DNA from: DATBIO01 sp036556965
Lineage (GTDB): Bacteria; Acidobacteriota; Vicinamibacteria; Fen-336
Assembly: GCA_036556965.1 (NCBI GenBank)
Contig: DATBIO010000030.1
Coordinates: 1-26,153, forward strand
Direction of reading: 5' to 3'
DNA: 26,153 nucleotides
The notes beneath the pieces were generated by a model. That model was given only the letters and a program-made list of their open reading frames with translations, had not been told where the DNA came from and ran no database searches. Of this stretch, positions 6,780 to 14,230 are shown piece after piece (the stretch's first letter is position 1; every line of letters begins with the position of its first letter). Position numbers and translations under genes: made by a program.

Positions 6780-7515
6780 CCTCCTCGGCGCGGCGCTCCT
6801 CATGGGGGCGTGGGGATGCGCCAGCTTCGTGGAGGTTCCCATCGAGACGCCGCTGCAGAGCAAGATCGACGTCAGCCGCTTCCGTCGCGTGCTGGTGGCT
6901 GGGTTCGTGACCGACATCGCGGAGGCGGACGTGGACGTCGGTCCCGAGACCACCCGGCTGCTCCAGAACCAGCTGCGCTCGGGCAGCAAGATGCAGGTCC
7001 TGGAGCCGGACCATCCGCCGCTGCACGACGCCCTGGAGACGGCGCTGGAGAAGCTCGGAGAGGGCGGGCGCTACACGAAGCAGGAGAAGGACCAGTACCG
7101 GCTGGAGGCGGACCGCATCCTCCAGGACCAGGAGTACTGGCGGAGGGTGGGGGAGGAGTTCCAGCAGCCCCTGATCGTCACGGGCAAGGTGGGTCTCGAG
7201 CAGCAGAACCGCTCGGGCTTCCAGTCGGAGGAGCGCGTGGTGACGGACCCGGTCACGAGGCGCCAGCGCCTCATGCGCGGCAACCGCTACCTCGAGCGCA
7301 AGGGCTTCTCGCTCAGCGCGGAGTTCCACTTCGTGGACGGCCGCACGGGGGAGACGCTGCACAAGGAGAAGTTCACGGAAGAAGTGCTCTACGGAGAGGA
7401 CCAGAAGATCTCTCCCCTCTCGTCCTACTTCGAGTTGATGGACCGCCTGCTCCCGAACTTCCTGGGGGTGATCTCGCCCCAGCGCGTCCGGGGCACCCGC
7501 GTACTGCTCAAATAG
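6691..7515 (+). CDS. Putative envelope lipoprotein, function unknown
   Basis: From ATG 6691 the protein has 274 residues. A very basic, Arg/Ser/His-rich stretch (1-30) precedes a hydrophobic run, SLLGAALLMGAWGC, ending at Cys-43, a possible lipobox although Trp at -2 is not canonical. The mature part (SRFRRVLVAGFVTDI, later FSLSAEFHFVDGRTGETLH) alternates strand and helix. It loosely recalls CsgG/LpoB-type periplasmic domains, a weak resemblance that I would not use as a name. There is no other ATG, GTG or TTG before the hydrophobic run except the ATG inside it, so the true start is either ATG 6691, overlapping the TPR gene by 89 bases in another frame, or a rare CTG at 6769. No good Shine-Dalgarno is seen for either. 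The next gene follows 14 bases after its stop. Confidence 0.7.
   Translation: MTSAIERRRSHRRNCNHSHSRSRSRHLSRSLLGAALLMGAWGCASFVEVPIETPLQSKIDVSRFRRVLVAGFVTDIAEADVDVGPETTRLLQNQLRSGSKMQVLEPDHPPLHDALETALEKLGEGGRYTKQEKDQYRLEADRILQDQEYWRRVGEEFQQPLIVTGKVGLEQQNRSGFQSEERVVTDPVTRRQRLMRGNRYLERKGFSLSAEFHFVDGRTGETLHKEKFTEEVLYGEDQKISPLSSYFELMDRLLPNFLGVISPQRVRGTRVLLK
6735..6764. repeat. Short CAGCCR tandem repeat coding Gln-Pro
   Basis: Imperfect six-base repeats (CARCCA/CAGCCG) encode the QPQPQP tail of the TPR protein. In the overlapping frame the same bases encode the alternating His/Ser and Arg/Ser stretch at the start of the lipoprotein. Repeat number could vary by slippage; a change in units of six would keep both frames. 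Confidence 0.6.
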
Positions 7516-7529
7516 ATCGAGGCGCCCCC

Positions 7530-10484
7530 ATGCTCCTGCCCCGCGGCCGGCTTCGCGCCGGCGTCCTCGCCGTGTCCCTGGCCCTGCCCGCCGCCACTGC
7601 CTGGGCCCAGTACATTCCCTACTACGGCAAGAACAAGGTCACCTACGACCAGTTCTCCTGGCGCGTCTACCGGAGCCCCCACTTCGAGATCTACTACTAC
7701 CCCGAGTTCGAGCAGCACCTGGCGCGCGTGGCCTCCTACGCGGAGAGCTCCTACCTGAAGGTCTCCTCCGCCCTCAAGCACGAGATCGACGAGCCCATTC
7801 CCATCATCCTTTACAAGACGCACTCCGAGTTCGAGCAGACCAACCTCTTCCCGGACTTCGTGCCGGAGGGCGTGGCCGCCTTCGCGGAGCCCGTGCGCGG
7901 GCGCATGGTGCTGCCCATCGACGAGCCGCCGGACAAGCTGCAGGGCCTCATCACCCACGAGCTGACCCACGTCTTCGCGTTCGACATCATCCCGCGCAAC
8001 CTGGTGCAGCGGCAGGTGCCCCTCTGGGTCGACGAGGGGCTGGCGGACTACATGCGCGGGACCTGGGACCCCCTCGACCTGATGAGCATCCGGGACGCGG
8101 CGGTCACCGACCAGATCCCCCGCCTGAGCCGCTTCGAGGACCTGGCCCAGGTGAGCAACCCCCGCCTCGTCTACAACCTCGGGCACGCCGCCTTCGAGTT
8201 CATCGAGGCACGCTACGGGCAGGAGGGGATCCGGCAGTTCCTCTACACCTTCCGCAAGAACATCGTGGGGGGCGGGCTCAACGACATCTACAACCAGGCC
8301 TTCCGCATCAAGCCCGAGGAGTTCGACGAGGCCTACGACAAGTGGCTGAAGGAGCGCTTCAAGCCCTTCCGCGACAAGCAGCGGCCCAGCGACTACGGCC
8401 GCGACCTGGCCCCCGACTCGGAGAAGACGCGGTACACGCAGGTCTTCGCCTTCGCCGCTTCTCCCTCCGGAGAGATCGTGGCCGCCCTCACCGGGAACCG
8501 GGCGGAGGGGGAGGCCGACCTCATCCTGCTCTCCGCCCGCGACGGGGCGGTGGTCGAGAACCTCACCAAGGGCTTCACGGAGAAGTTCGAGAACATCACC
8601 TTCAACGGGGAGTTCGTGGCCGGCCGTTCCATCGCCTTCGACCCGCGCGGGGACACGGTGGCCTTCTTCGCGCGCAAGGGCAAGCGCCGCAGCCTGTTCC
8701 TGGTCTCGGTGCTGACGGGGAAGGTGGTGCGCCGGATCCCCATGGAGCTCGACGAGGCGCAGGCCCCCTGCCTCCTGCCCGACGGCCGGCACGCCCTGGT
8801 GGCCGCCCTGAAGGACGGGGTCAGCGACATCTGGCTGGTGGACCTGGAGACGGGGTCCACACGCAACCTCACCAACGACCCCTTCTACGACACGGATCCC
8901 GCCATCTCCCCCGACGGGAAGCTGGTGGCCTACGCGCGGCGCGTGAGCGGGCACGACAAGGTCTACGTGTTCCCCGTCAGCGATCCCCAGCGCAAGGTCC
9001 AGCTCACCTACGGCACCCACGACGACACCGCGCCCACCTTCACCCCCGACGGAAGCCGGCTCTTCTACTCCTCCACCGAGGACGACTCCGTGTACAACGT
9101 GCGCTCCATCGACCTGAAGACGGGCGTGGTGCACCAGTACACGGACGCCCTGGGCGGGGCCATGACCCCGGCGGTGCTTCCCAACTCCTCCCCGGAGCGC
9201 GTGGCCTTCATCAGCTACTTCAAGGGGGAGTACCGCCTCCAGACCGTCGACGCCACCGAGCCCCTGCGGGACGTGGAGCAGGAGGTCACCGGCACCTCCG
9301 TGGCTGACCTCGTGGACTTCCAGCCCGACGTCGTGCACCAGGTGGTGGCGGAGAACAAGCGCAAGAAGCGCCTCTTCGAGAAGCTCTTCCTCGAGGGCCG
9401 CCCGCCCCTGAACGTCGGGGTGACTTCCAGCGGCGACTTCTTCGGGGGGAGCCAGGTCGCCCTGGCCGACGTGCTCTCCGACCACACGTTCCTGTTCACG
9501 GTGGCCTCCGTGCGCGAGTTCCGCACCTACACCGGGACCTACGTCAACCAGTCACGCCGGCTCCACTGGGGGGCCACCGGCTTCGACACCACGCAGTTCT
9601 TCTACGCCTCGCCCTTCGCCCTGCAGGCGGGCTTCTTCCGCGAGGGCGCCTTCGCCACCCAGCGCAACACGGGGGGGCTGCTCCTGGCCTCCTACCCCCT
9701 GGACAAGTTCCGGCGGCTCGAGCTCTCCGGGGGCGTCGTCCACATCAGCGAAGGGTTCGAGAACCCGCTGGCGGAGGCGGCGGTGCGCGAGGCGGCGGAG
9801 CAGGCGGGCGTCCCCTACATCCTCAACAACGGGACGCTGGTCCCCCTGGCCGTGTCGCTGGTCGGGGAGACCACGCGCTTCCGGGAGTTCGGCCCCCTGG
9901 CCGGCCATACCTTCAACCTGGGCGTGCAGTTCTCGCCGGACCTCGGGGGCTCGCTGAGCCGGACCACCTTCTCCGCCGACCTGCGCAAGTACTTCCGCAT
10001 CGGGCAGGGGACCGTCTTCGCCCTGCGCGCCCGCGGCTTCCGCTCCTCGGGCGAGAACCCCGACATCTTCTACTTCGGCGGGAACATGGAGCTCCGCGGC
10101 TACCCCTACCTCTCTTTCTCGGGCCACGAAGGGTTCCACGTCAACGCGGAGTTCCGTTTTCCCATCATCGACGTGGCCAAGACCCCGCTCGGGTTCCTGG
10201 GCCCGGTGCGCGGCACCCTCTACGCGGGCATGGGCGGCGCCCGCTACAAGGGCGAGAACTACACCTTCGCCAGCAGCGATCCCGGCCTCTCCTTCGTGGA
10301 CGACCCCATCTTCGGAGAGCCCGTGGACGGCTTCCATCTCGTGGACGGACGCGCCTCCTACGGCATGGGCATCCAGCTCTTCTTCCTGGGCTACCCCATG
10401 CACTTCGACTGGTCGAAGGGGACCGACTTCAAGAACAGCTCGAACAACTGGCGCTTCGACTTCTGGGTGGGCTACGACTTCTAG
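7530..10484 (+). CDS. Secreted gluzincin protease - TolB/PD40 propeller - outer-membrane barrel fusion protein
   Basis: A 984-residue envelope protein of three parts. Residues 1-26 are a signal peptide ending AATAWA. Residues about 40-285 look like a peptidase MA-type metalloprotease: HELTH at 143-147 and a downstream glutamate, E169 in WVDEGLADYM, give the HExxH...E zinc site. Residues about 300-600 contain repeated beta-propeller motifs (AISPDGKLVAYARR, TFTPDGSRLFYSS) of the PD40/TolB kind. From about 615 to the end are alternating aromatic strands (DLRKYFRIGQGTVFALRARGF, MELRGYPYLSFSGHEGFHVN) resembling Omp85/surface-antigen barrels. The last residue is Phe in FWVGYDF, as expected for BAM-inserted barrels. 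The start is ATG 7530, after GAGG at -8. It probably sits in the outer membrane and processes or threads an unknown substrate; domains are seen, the role is inferred. Confidence 0.85.
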   Translation: MLLPRGRLRAGVLAVSLALPAATAWAQYIPYYGKNKVTYDQFSWRVYRSPHFEIYYYPEFEQHLARVASYAESSYLKVSSALKHEIDEPIPIILYKTHSEFEQTNLFPDFVPEGVAAFAEPVRGRMVLPIDEPPDKLQGLITHELTHVFAFDIIPRNLVQRQVPLWVDEGLADYMRGTWDPLDLMSIRDAAVTDQIPRLSRFEDLAQVSNPRLVYNLGHAAFEFIEARYGQEGIRQFLYTFRKNIVGGGLNDIYNQAFRIKPEEFDEAYDKWLKERFKPFRDKQRPSDYGRDLAPDSEKTRYTQVFAFAASPSGEIVAALTGNRAEGEADLILLSARDGAVVENLTKGFTEKFENITFNGEFVAGRSIAFDPRGDTVAFFARKGKRRSLFLVSVLTGKVVRRIPMELDEAQAPCLLPDGRHALVAALKDGVSDIWLVDLETGSTRNLTNDPFYDTDPAISPDGKLVAYARRVSGHDKVYVFPVSDPQRKVQLTYGTHDDTAPTFTPDGSRLFYSSTEDDSVYNVRSIDLKTGVVHQYTDALGGAMTPAVLPNSSPERVAFISYFKGEYRLQTVDATEPLRDVEQEVTGTSVADLVDFQPDVVHQVVAENKRKKRLFEKLFLEGRPPLNVGVTSSGDFFGGSQVALADVLSDHTFLFTVASVREFRTYTGTYVNQSRRLHWGATGFDTTQFFYASPFALQAGFFREGAFATQRNTGGLLLASYPLDKFRRLELSGGVVHISEGFENPLAEAAVREAAEQAGVPYILNNGTLVPLAVSLVGETTRFREFGPLAGHTFNLGVQFSPDLGGSLSRTTFSADLRKYFRIGQGTVFALRARGFRSSGENPDIFYFGGNMELRGYPYLSFSGHEGFHVNAEFRFPIIDVAKTPLGFLGPVRGTLYAGMGGARYKGENYTFASSDPGLSFVDDPIFGEPVDGFHLVDGRASYGMGIQLFFLGYPMHFDWSKGTDFKNSSNNWRFDFWVGYDF

Positions 10485-10502
10485 GCGCCGCTGAGACGGA
10501 CG

Positions 10503-10521
10503 CGGGCGCGCCGCGCGCCCG
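10503..10521 (+). terminator. GC-rich hairpin after the protease-barrel gene
   Basis: CGGGCGCG and CGCGCCCG form a perfect 8-bp stem around a 3-base loop, 18 bases after the stop codon. No T-tract follows, so if it terminates transcription it would do so as a U-less hairpin or with Rho. A similar element follows the TPR gene at 23218-23745. Confidence 0.4.
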
Positions 10522-10543
10522 ACCGCCGTAGGGCTCGGGTGGT

Positions 10544-10573
10544 TTGACCGGCCGCCCGCGGCCGTGCTAAATT
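10544..10573 (+). promoter_or_regulatory. Sigma-70 promoter of the rplU operon
   Basis: TTGACC (10544-10549), an 18-base spacer and TAAATT (10568-10573), with TG one base before the -10 (extended -10). The start would lie near 10580, giving a leader of about 32 bases. The spacer is itself an inverted repeat, CGGCCGC-CC-GCGGCCG (10549-10564), which could be an operator or simply GC-rich chance. Confidence 0.65.
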
Positions 10574-10611
10574 CTCGCGTTTGGTCCGTGTTCGGTAGAG
10601 GAGGAAGCGCC

Positions 10612-10923
10612 GTGTACGCCATCGTGAAGAGCGGAGGCCGCCAGTACCGGGTGCAGCCCGGTGAGACCGTCTACGTGGACGCCCTCGACGCCGCCGCCGG
10701 AGAGACGATCAGCCTGGGCGAGGTGCTCCTGGTGGCGGGGGAGGGCGAGCCCCGCGTCGGCTCGCCGCTGGTGAAGGGCGCCTCGGTGCGGGGAACCGTG
10801 CTCGGGGACACGCGCGACCGCAAGATCCGGGTGTTCAAGTACAAGAAGCGCAAGCACTACCGGCGCACGCGGGGCCATCGCCAGTCCTACACCGCCCTCC
10901 GCATCGAGGCGATCGAGCTCTAG
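10612..10923 (+). CDS. rplU: 50S ribosomal protein L21
   Basis: A 103-residue L21, exactly the length of the E. coli protein. It binds 23S rRNA in the large subunit. Characteristic stretches are YAIVKSGGRQYRVQPGE at the N-terminus, KIRVFKYKKRKHYRRTRGHRQ and the final YTALRIEAIEL. The start is GTG 10612, because GGAGGA lies six bases upstream and the family begins M-Y-A-I-V; the frame is open further upstream but those codons lie in the promoter. It is first gene of the rplU-rpmA-obg-nadD-rsfS run. Confidence 0.97.
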   Translation: MYAIVKSGGRQYRVQPGETVYVDALDAAAGETISLGEVLLVAGEGEPRVGSPLVKGASVRGTVLGDTRDRKIRVFKYKKRKHYRRTRGHRQSYTALRIEAIEL

Positions 10924-10947
10924 CGACGGCCGGACCGTGACGTGACG

Positions 10948-10968
10948 AGCGGCCCATGGTGGGCCGCT
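10948..10968 (+). promoter_or_regulatory. Hairpin in the rplU-rpmA spacer
   Basis: AGCGGCCCA and TGGGCCGCT form a perfect 9-bp stem with a 3-base loop (TGG), 24 bases after the rplU stop and 24 bases before the rpmA start. It is followed by TTCACTTATTTGG, which is AT-richer than the surroundings but not a clean T-tract. It might attenuate, partly terminate or protect message ends between L21 and L27. Pairing is seen; the role is inferred. Confidence 0.45.
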
Positions 10969-10992
10969 TCACTTATTTGGGGCAGGACAGGC

Positions 10993-11256
10993 ATGGCGCA
11001 CAAGAAGGGACAGGGCTCCAGCCGCAACGGGCGCGACAGCAACTCCCAGCGCCTCGGCATCAAGCGCTACGGCGGCGAGCAGGTGAAGGGCGGGACCATC
11101 ATCGTGCGCCAGCACGGCACCAAGTGGCGCCCGGGCAAGAACGTGGGCCTGGCCAAGGACCATACCCTCTTCGCCCTCGTGGACGGAGTGGTGCGGTTCG
11201 AGGATCACGGCGGGCGCGGCCTCAAGGTCAGCGTCCTTCCCGCCGAGGCCTCCTAG
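10993..11256 (+). CDS. rpmA: 50S ribosomal protein L27
   Basis: An 87-residue L27, whose N-terminal tail reaches the peptidyl-transferase centre. It begins MAHKKGQGSSRNGRDS, so it has the mature-type N-terminus and no cleavable Firmicutes-type leader. This agrees with the absence of the processing protease gene (prp/ysxB) that Firmicutes carry between rplU and rpmA. Family motifs: RLGIKRYGGEQVKGGTIIVR and the following HGTKWRPGKNVGLAKDHT. ATG 10993 was preferred over an upstream in-frame ATG at 10942, since the family starts at MAHKK. Confidence 0.97.
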   Translation: MAHKKGQGSSRNGRDSNSQRLGIKRYGGEQVKGGTIIVRQHGTKWRPGKNVGLAKDHTLFALVDGVVRFEDHGGRGLKVSVLPAEAS

Positions 11257-11293
11257 TCCGCGCGCCGGCCGGCGGCGCTGCCCGCCGCAAGCC

Positions 11294-12310
11294 ATGTTCG
11301 TCGATCGCGTCAAGATCTTCGTGAAGGCCGGCGACGGAGGACGCGGCTGCGCGAGCTTCCGGCGCGAGGCGCACGTGCCGAGGGGCGGCCCCGACGGGGG
11401 CAACGGCGGCAAGGGCGGAGACTGCCTCCTGGTCGCGGTCTCCCACCAGAACACGCTCCTCCCCCTGCGCTACCACACTGAGTTCCGCGCCGAGCGCGGT
11501 GCGCACGGGGGTCCCGCCAACCGCACGGGAGGGGACGGACAGGACCTGCTGATCGCCGTGCCCCCGGGGACCATGGCCACCGAAGAGGCGACCGGGCTGC
11601 CGCTCGGAGAGGTGGTGGCGGACGGCGAGCGCCTCCTGGTGGCGCGCGGAGGGCGGGGCGGACGGGGAAACCGCGCGTTCCTCTCCAACCGCAACCGCGC
11701 CCCCCGGGAGGCCGAGCCCGGCGGCCCCGGCGAGGAACGCTGGCTCCTGCTCGACCTGAAGCTGATCGCGGACGTGGGCCTGCTGGGTTTCCCCAACGCG
11801 GGCAAGAGCACGCTCCTGAGCCGGATCTCGGCGGCGCGGCCCAAGGTGGGAGACTACCCCTTCACCACGCTCTCTCCCGTGCTGGGCGTGGTGGAGGTCG
11901 GCGACGAGTCCTTCGTGGCCGCCGACATTCCCGGGATCATCGAGGGCGCCCACCGCGGAGCGGGCCTGGGGCTCACCTTCCTGCGCCACGTCCAACGCAC
12001 GCGCGCGCTCGTCCACGTCGTGGACGCATCGGGCACCAGCGGACGCGACGCGGCACGAGATCTCCTCGCCGTGCGCGACGAGGTGCGCGCCTGGGACGCC
12101 TCGCTCCTCGACCGGCCGCAGGTGGTGGCCGCCACCAAGCGCGACGCGGTGGCCGGGTCCGACCCCCTGCCGGGCCTCCGCGCGGCGGCGGCCACCCTGG
12201 GCCTGGAGGTCTTTCCCCTCTCCGCCGCCACCGGACAGGGCGTGCCGGAGTTCACACGCGCGCTGGCCGCCCTCGTGGTGCGCGCGCGGCAGGAGCCGGT
12301 GCCGGCATGA
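11294..12310 (+). CDS. obg: Obg/CgtA GTPase (ribosome assembly)
   Basis: A 338-residue Obg-family GTPase acting in late large-subunit assembly and stress control. The glycine-rich Obg fold spans residues 1-157 (FVKAGDGGRGCASFRRE, GGPDGGNGGKGGD). The GTPase domain follows: G1 GFPNAGKST (165-173), the switch region around YPFTTLSP, G3 DIPGII (211-216), G4 TKRD (281-284) in place of the usual NKxD, and G5 SAAT (310-313). There is no C-terminal OCT domain. It starts 37 bases after rpmA without a visible Shine-Dalgarno, and its stop overlaps the nadD start (ATGA). Confidence 0.96.
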   Translation: MFVDRVKIFVKAGDGGRGCASFRREAHVPRGGPDGGNGGKGGDCLLVAVSHQNTLLPLRYHTEFRAERGAHGGPANRTGGDGQDLLIAVPPGTMATEEATGLPLGEVVADGERLLVARGGRGGRGNRAFLSNRNRAPREAEPGGPGEERWLLLDLKLIADVGLLGFPNAGKSTLLSRISAARPKVGDYPFTTLSPVLGVVEVGDESFVAADIPGIIEGAHRGAGLGLTFLRHVQRTRALVHVVDASGTSGRDAARDLLAVRDEVRAWDASLLDRPQVVAATKRDAVAGSDPLPGLRAAAATLGLEVFPLSAATGQGVPEFTRALAALVVRARQEPVPA

Positions 12311-12879
12311 ACGTGGGCATCCTGGGGGGCACCTTCGATCCCATCCACCTCGGGCACCTGCGGGCGGCGGAGGTCGCGCGCCAGGCGCTCGGCCTGGACG
12401 AGGTGCTCTTCGTGCCCGCCGGCTCTCCTCCCCATCGCTCCGGCCCCCTGGGCGCGGCCCTCGACCGCTTCGCCATGGTCGCCCTGGCCACCGCCGCCCA
12501 CCCCGCCTTTCACCCCAGCGACGTGGAGCTGCGCGACGGGGCGAGCTACACCGTCGACACCCTCGCCGCCCTGGATGCCGCGAGGCCGGGGGACGCCCTG
12601 TTCCTGATCGTGGGCAGCGACACCTATGCGGAGATGACCACCTGGCGGGAGCACGAGCGCGTGTTCTCCCTCTGCCAGGTCGCGGTGGTGGCCCGTCCGG
12701 GGGCCGAGGCGACGCCGGCCGCCGCGGGGCAGGGGCGCCGCGTCCACGTCGTTCCCGGCGACGGCCTGCCGGTGTCCGCCACCGACGTCCGCCGGCGCCT
12801 GCGCGAGGGCCGGTCCGTCCGCTACCTCGTGCCGGAAGCGGTGGACGACTACATCCGCAAGCGGCGGCTGTACCGGTGA
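12307..12879 (+). CDS. nadD: Nicotinate-nucleotide adenylyltransferase
   Basis: A 190-residue NadD, which adenylates nicotinate mononucleotide to deamido-NAD in NAD synthesis. The nucleotidyltransferase signature GGTFDPIHLGHL spans residues 7-18, with SYTVDTLAAL and IVGSDTYAEM in mid-protein. The C-terminal SATDVR (157-162) matches the family's I-S-x-T-x-I-R motif. ATG 12307 overlaps the obg stop by four bases and the stop overlaps the GTG of rsfS by four bases, so translation is probably coupled across all three. Confidence 0.95.
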   Translation: MNVGILGGTFDPIHLGHLRAAEVARQALGLDEVLFVPAGSPPHRSGPLGAALDRFAMVALATAAHPAFHPSDVELRDGASYTVDTLAALDAARPGDALFLIVGSDTYAEMTTWREHERVFSLCQVAVVARPGAEATPAAAGQGRRVHVVPGDGLPVSATDVRRRLREGRSVRYLVPEAVDDYIRKRRLYR

Positions 12880-13223
12880 AGGTGCCGCCCGCCGTGCAGC
12901 GCGCCGCCCAGGCCGCCCTCGACAAGAAGGCCAGCGAGGTCGTGGTCCTCGACCTGCGCAAGGCCACCGCGTTCACCGACTACTTCCTGCTCGCCTCCGC
13001 CGCCAACCAGAAGCAGCTGGTGGCCATGGCGGACGCGGTGCTGGAGGGGCTGCGGGACGACGGCCTGCGGCCCGTCCACCGCGAGGGATACCCGCGCCAG
13101 GAGTGGATCCTCCTCGACTACGACGATTTCGTGGTCCACCTCTTCACGCCCAAGAGCCGCCGCTTCTACGACCTGGAGCGGCTGTGGGGCGGGGCCGCGC
13201 GCTTGGAGATGGACCCGTCGTGA
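12876..13223 (+). CDS. rsfS: Ribosomal silencing factor RsfS
   Basis: A 115-residue RsfS/Iojap protein that binds L14 and blocks joining of ribosomal subunits when nutrients are short. Typical stretches: DKKASEVVVLDLRK, FTDYFLLASAANQKQ, then WILLDYDDFVVHLF and YDLERLWGGA near the end. The start is GTG 12876 (GTGA overlap with nadD) and the gene again ends in a GTGA overlap with the next gene. The nadD-rsfS pairing is very common. Confidence 0.95.
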   Translation: MKVPPAVQRAAQAALDKKASEVVVLDLRKATAFTDYFLLASAANQKQLVAMADAVLEGLRDDGLRPVHREGYPRQEWILLDYDDFVVHLFTPKSRRFYDLERLWGGAARLEMDPS

Positions 13224-14173
13224 CGACGGCCGCCACCGAGCTGCTGGCCGGCGTGGTCGCCACGTCCCCGGCCATGCGCGACGTGCTGGACCTGGCCACG
13301 CGCCTGGCCGCGGCCCGGAGCCCGGTGCTGGTAGAGGGGGAGAGCGGGTCGGGCAAGGACCTGGTGGCGCACTGGCTCCACTACAAGGGCCCGCGGCGAG
13401 ACGGGCCCTTCCTCAAGATCCACTGCCCCTCCATCCCGCCCGAGCTGCTCGAGTCGGAGCTCTTCGGACACGAGCGCGGCGCCTTCACCGACGCGCGCCA
13501 TGCCAAGGCGGGGAAGCTCGAGCTGGCCGACGGGGGCACCCTCTTCTTCGACCAGGTGGAGGACCTGAGCCTTCCCTTGCAGGCCAAGCTGCTGCGCGTG
13601 GTGGAGGAGCGGCGCTTCGAGCGCCTGGGCGGCACTCGCACCCTGGAGGTGGACGTGCGCTTCGTGGCGGGCTCCACCGCCGACCTGCGCAAGGCGGTGG
13701 CCGCGCGCACCTTCCGTGAGGACCTCTACCATCGCCTGAGCGTCGTGCCCCTGCGCATCGCGCCCCTGCGGGAGCGCCGCGACGACGTGCTGCCGCTCGC
13801 GCGGCTCTTCCTCGCGCGCGAGCGCGAGCGGCGCACCACCACGGCCGCGGGCTTCTCCGCGGAGGCGGAGGCGGCGCTGCTCGGCTACCACTGGCCCGGC
13901 AACGTGCGCGAGCTCCGCTCGGTGGTGGAGCGGGCCGCCCTGTACACGGCGGAGGGCGACGTGCGCCCGGGGGCCCTGCCCCCCCACATCCTGGAGTCGC
14001 CGTCGGTGCTCTGGGCGGGCCGGGACCGCCGGCCTTCGCTGCGGGACGTGGAGGTGGCGTACATCCGCTACGTGCTGGAGGCCGTGGGGGGCAGCCAGAC
14101 GCGGGCGGCGGCGGTACTCGGCATCAGCCGCAAGGCACTGTGGGAGAAGCGGCGCCGTTACGGGATCCCCTGA
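13220..14173 (+). CDS. Receiver-less sigma-54-activator-like AAA+ protein with Fis-type HTH, altered key motifs
   Basis: A 317-residue protein with the architecture of a sigma-54 enhancer-binding protein lacking an N-terminal sensor: AAA+ domain (about 10-240), then a Fis-type helix-turn-helix (about 285-317, SQTRAAAVLGISRKALWEKR). Walker A is GESGSGKD (40-47). FREDLYHRLSVVPLR with its arginine finger and GNVRELRSVVERA (sensor II) are present. Three signature positions differ: the usual K-x-N-C is KIHC (Asn to His at 68), the sigma-contacting loop is GAFTDA (87-92) not GAFTGA, and Walker B reads FFDQ (D111/Q112) not DE. Start GTG 13220 overlaps the rsfS stop. It may still activate sigma-54, act as a slow ATPase or work as a plain DNA-binding regulator; the sequence alone does not decide. 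Confidence 0.85.
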   Translation: MTTAATELLAGVVATSPAMRDVLDLATRLAAARSPVLVEGESGSGKDLVAHWLHYKGPRRDGPFLKIHCPSIPPELLESELFGHERGAFTDARHAKAGKLELADGGTLFFDQVEDLSLPLQAKLLRVVEERRFERLGGTRTLEVDVRFVAGSTADLRKAVAARTFREDLYHRLSVVPLRIAPLRERRDDVLPLARLFLARERERRTTTAAGFSAEAEAALLGYHWPGNVRELRSVVERAALYTAEGDVRPGALPPHILESPSVLWAGRDRRPSLRDVEVAYIRYVLEAVGGSQTRAAAVLGISRKALWEKRRRYGIP

Positions 14174-14230
14174 CGGGGAGGGGGCCGCGGTGACGTCCAA
14201 CCTTAGGGAACAGGAGACGGGCTAGAAGCC

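Noticed and set aside
7425..9485. A 686-codon open frame antisense to the protease-barrel gene
   Set aside because: Same type of antisense artefact; no recognisable motif, and the sense gene has clear domains.
11263..11274. Palindrome CGCCGGCCGGCG between rpmA and obg
   Set aside because: A loopless 12-base palindrome of only G and C is expected by chance at this composition; no other regulatory sign is present.
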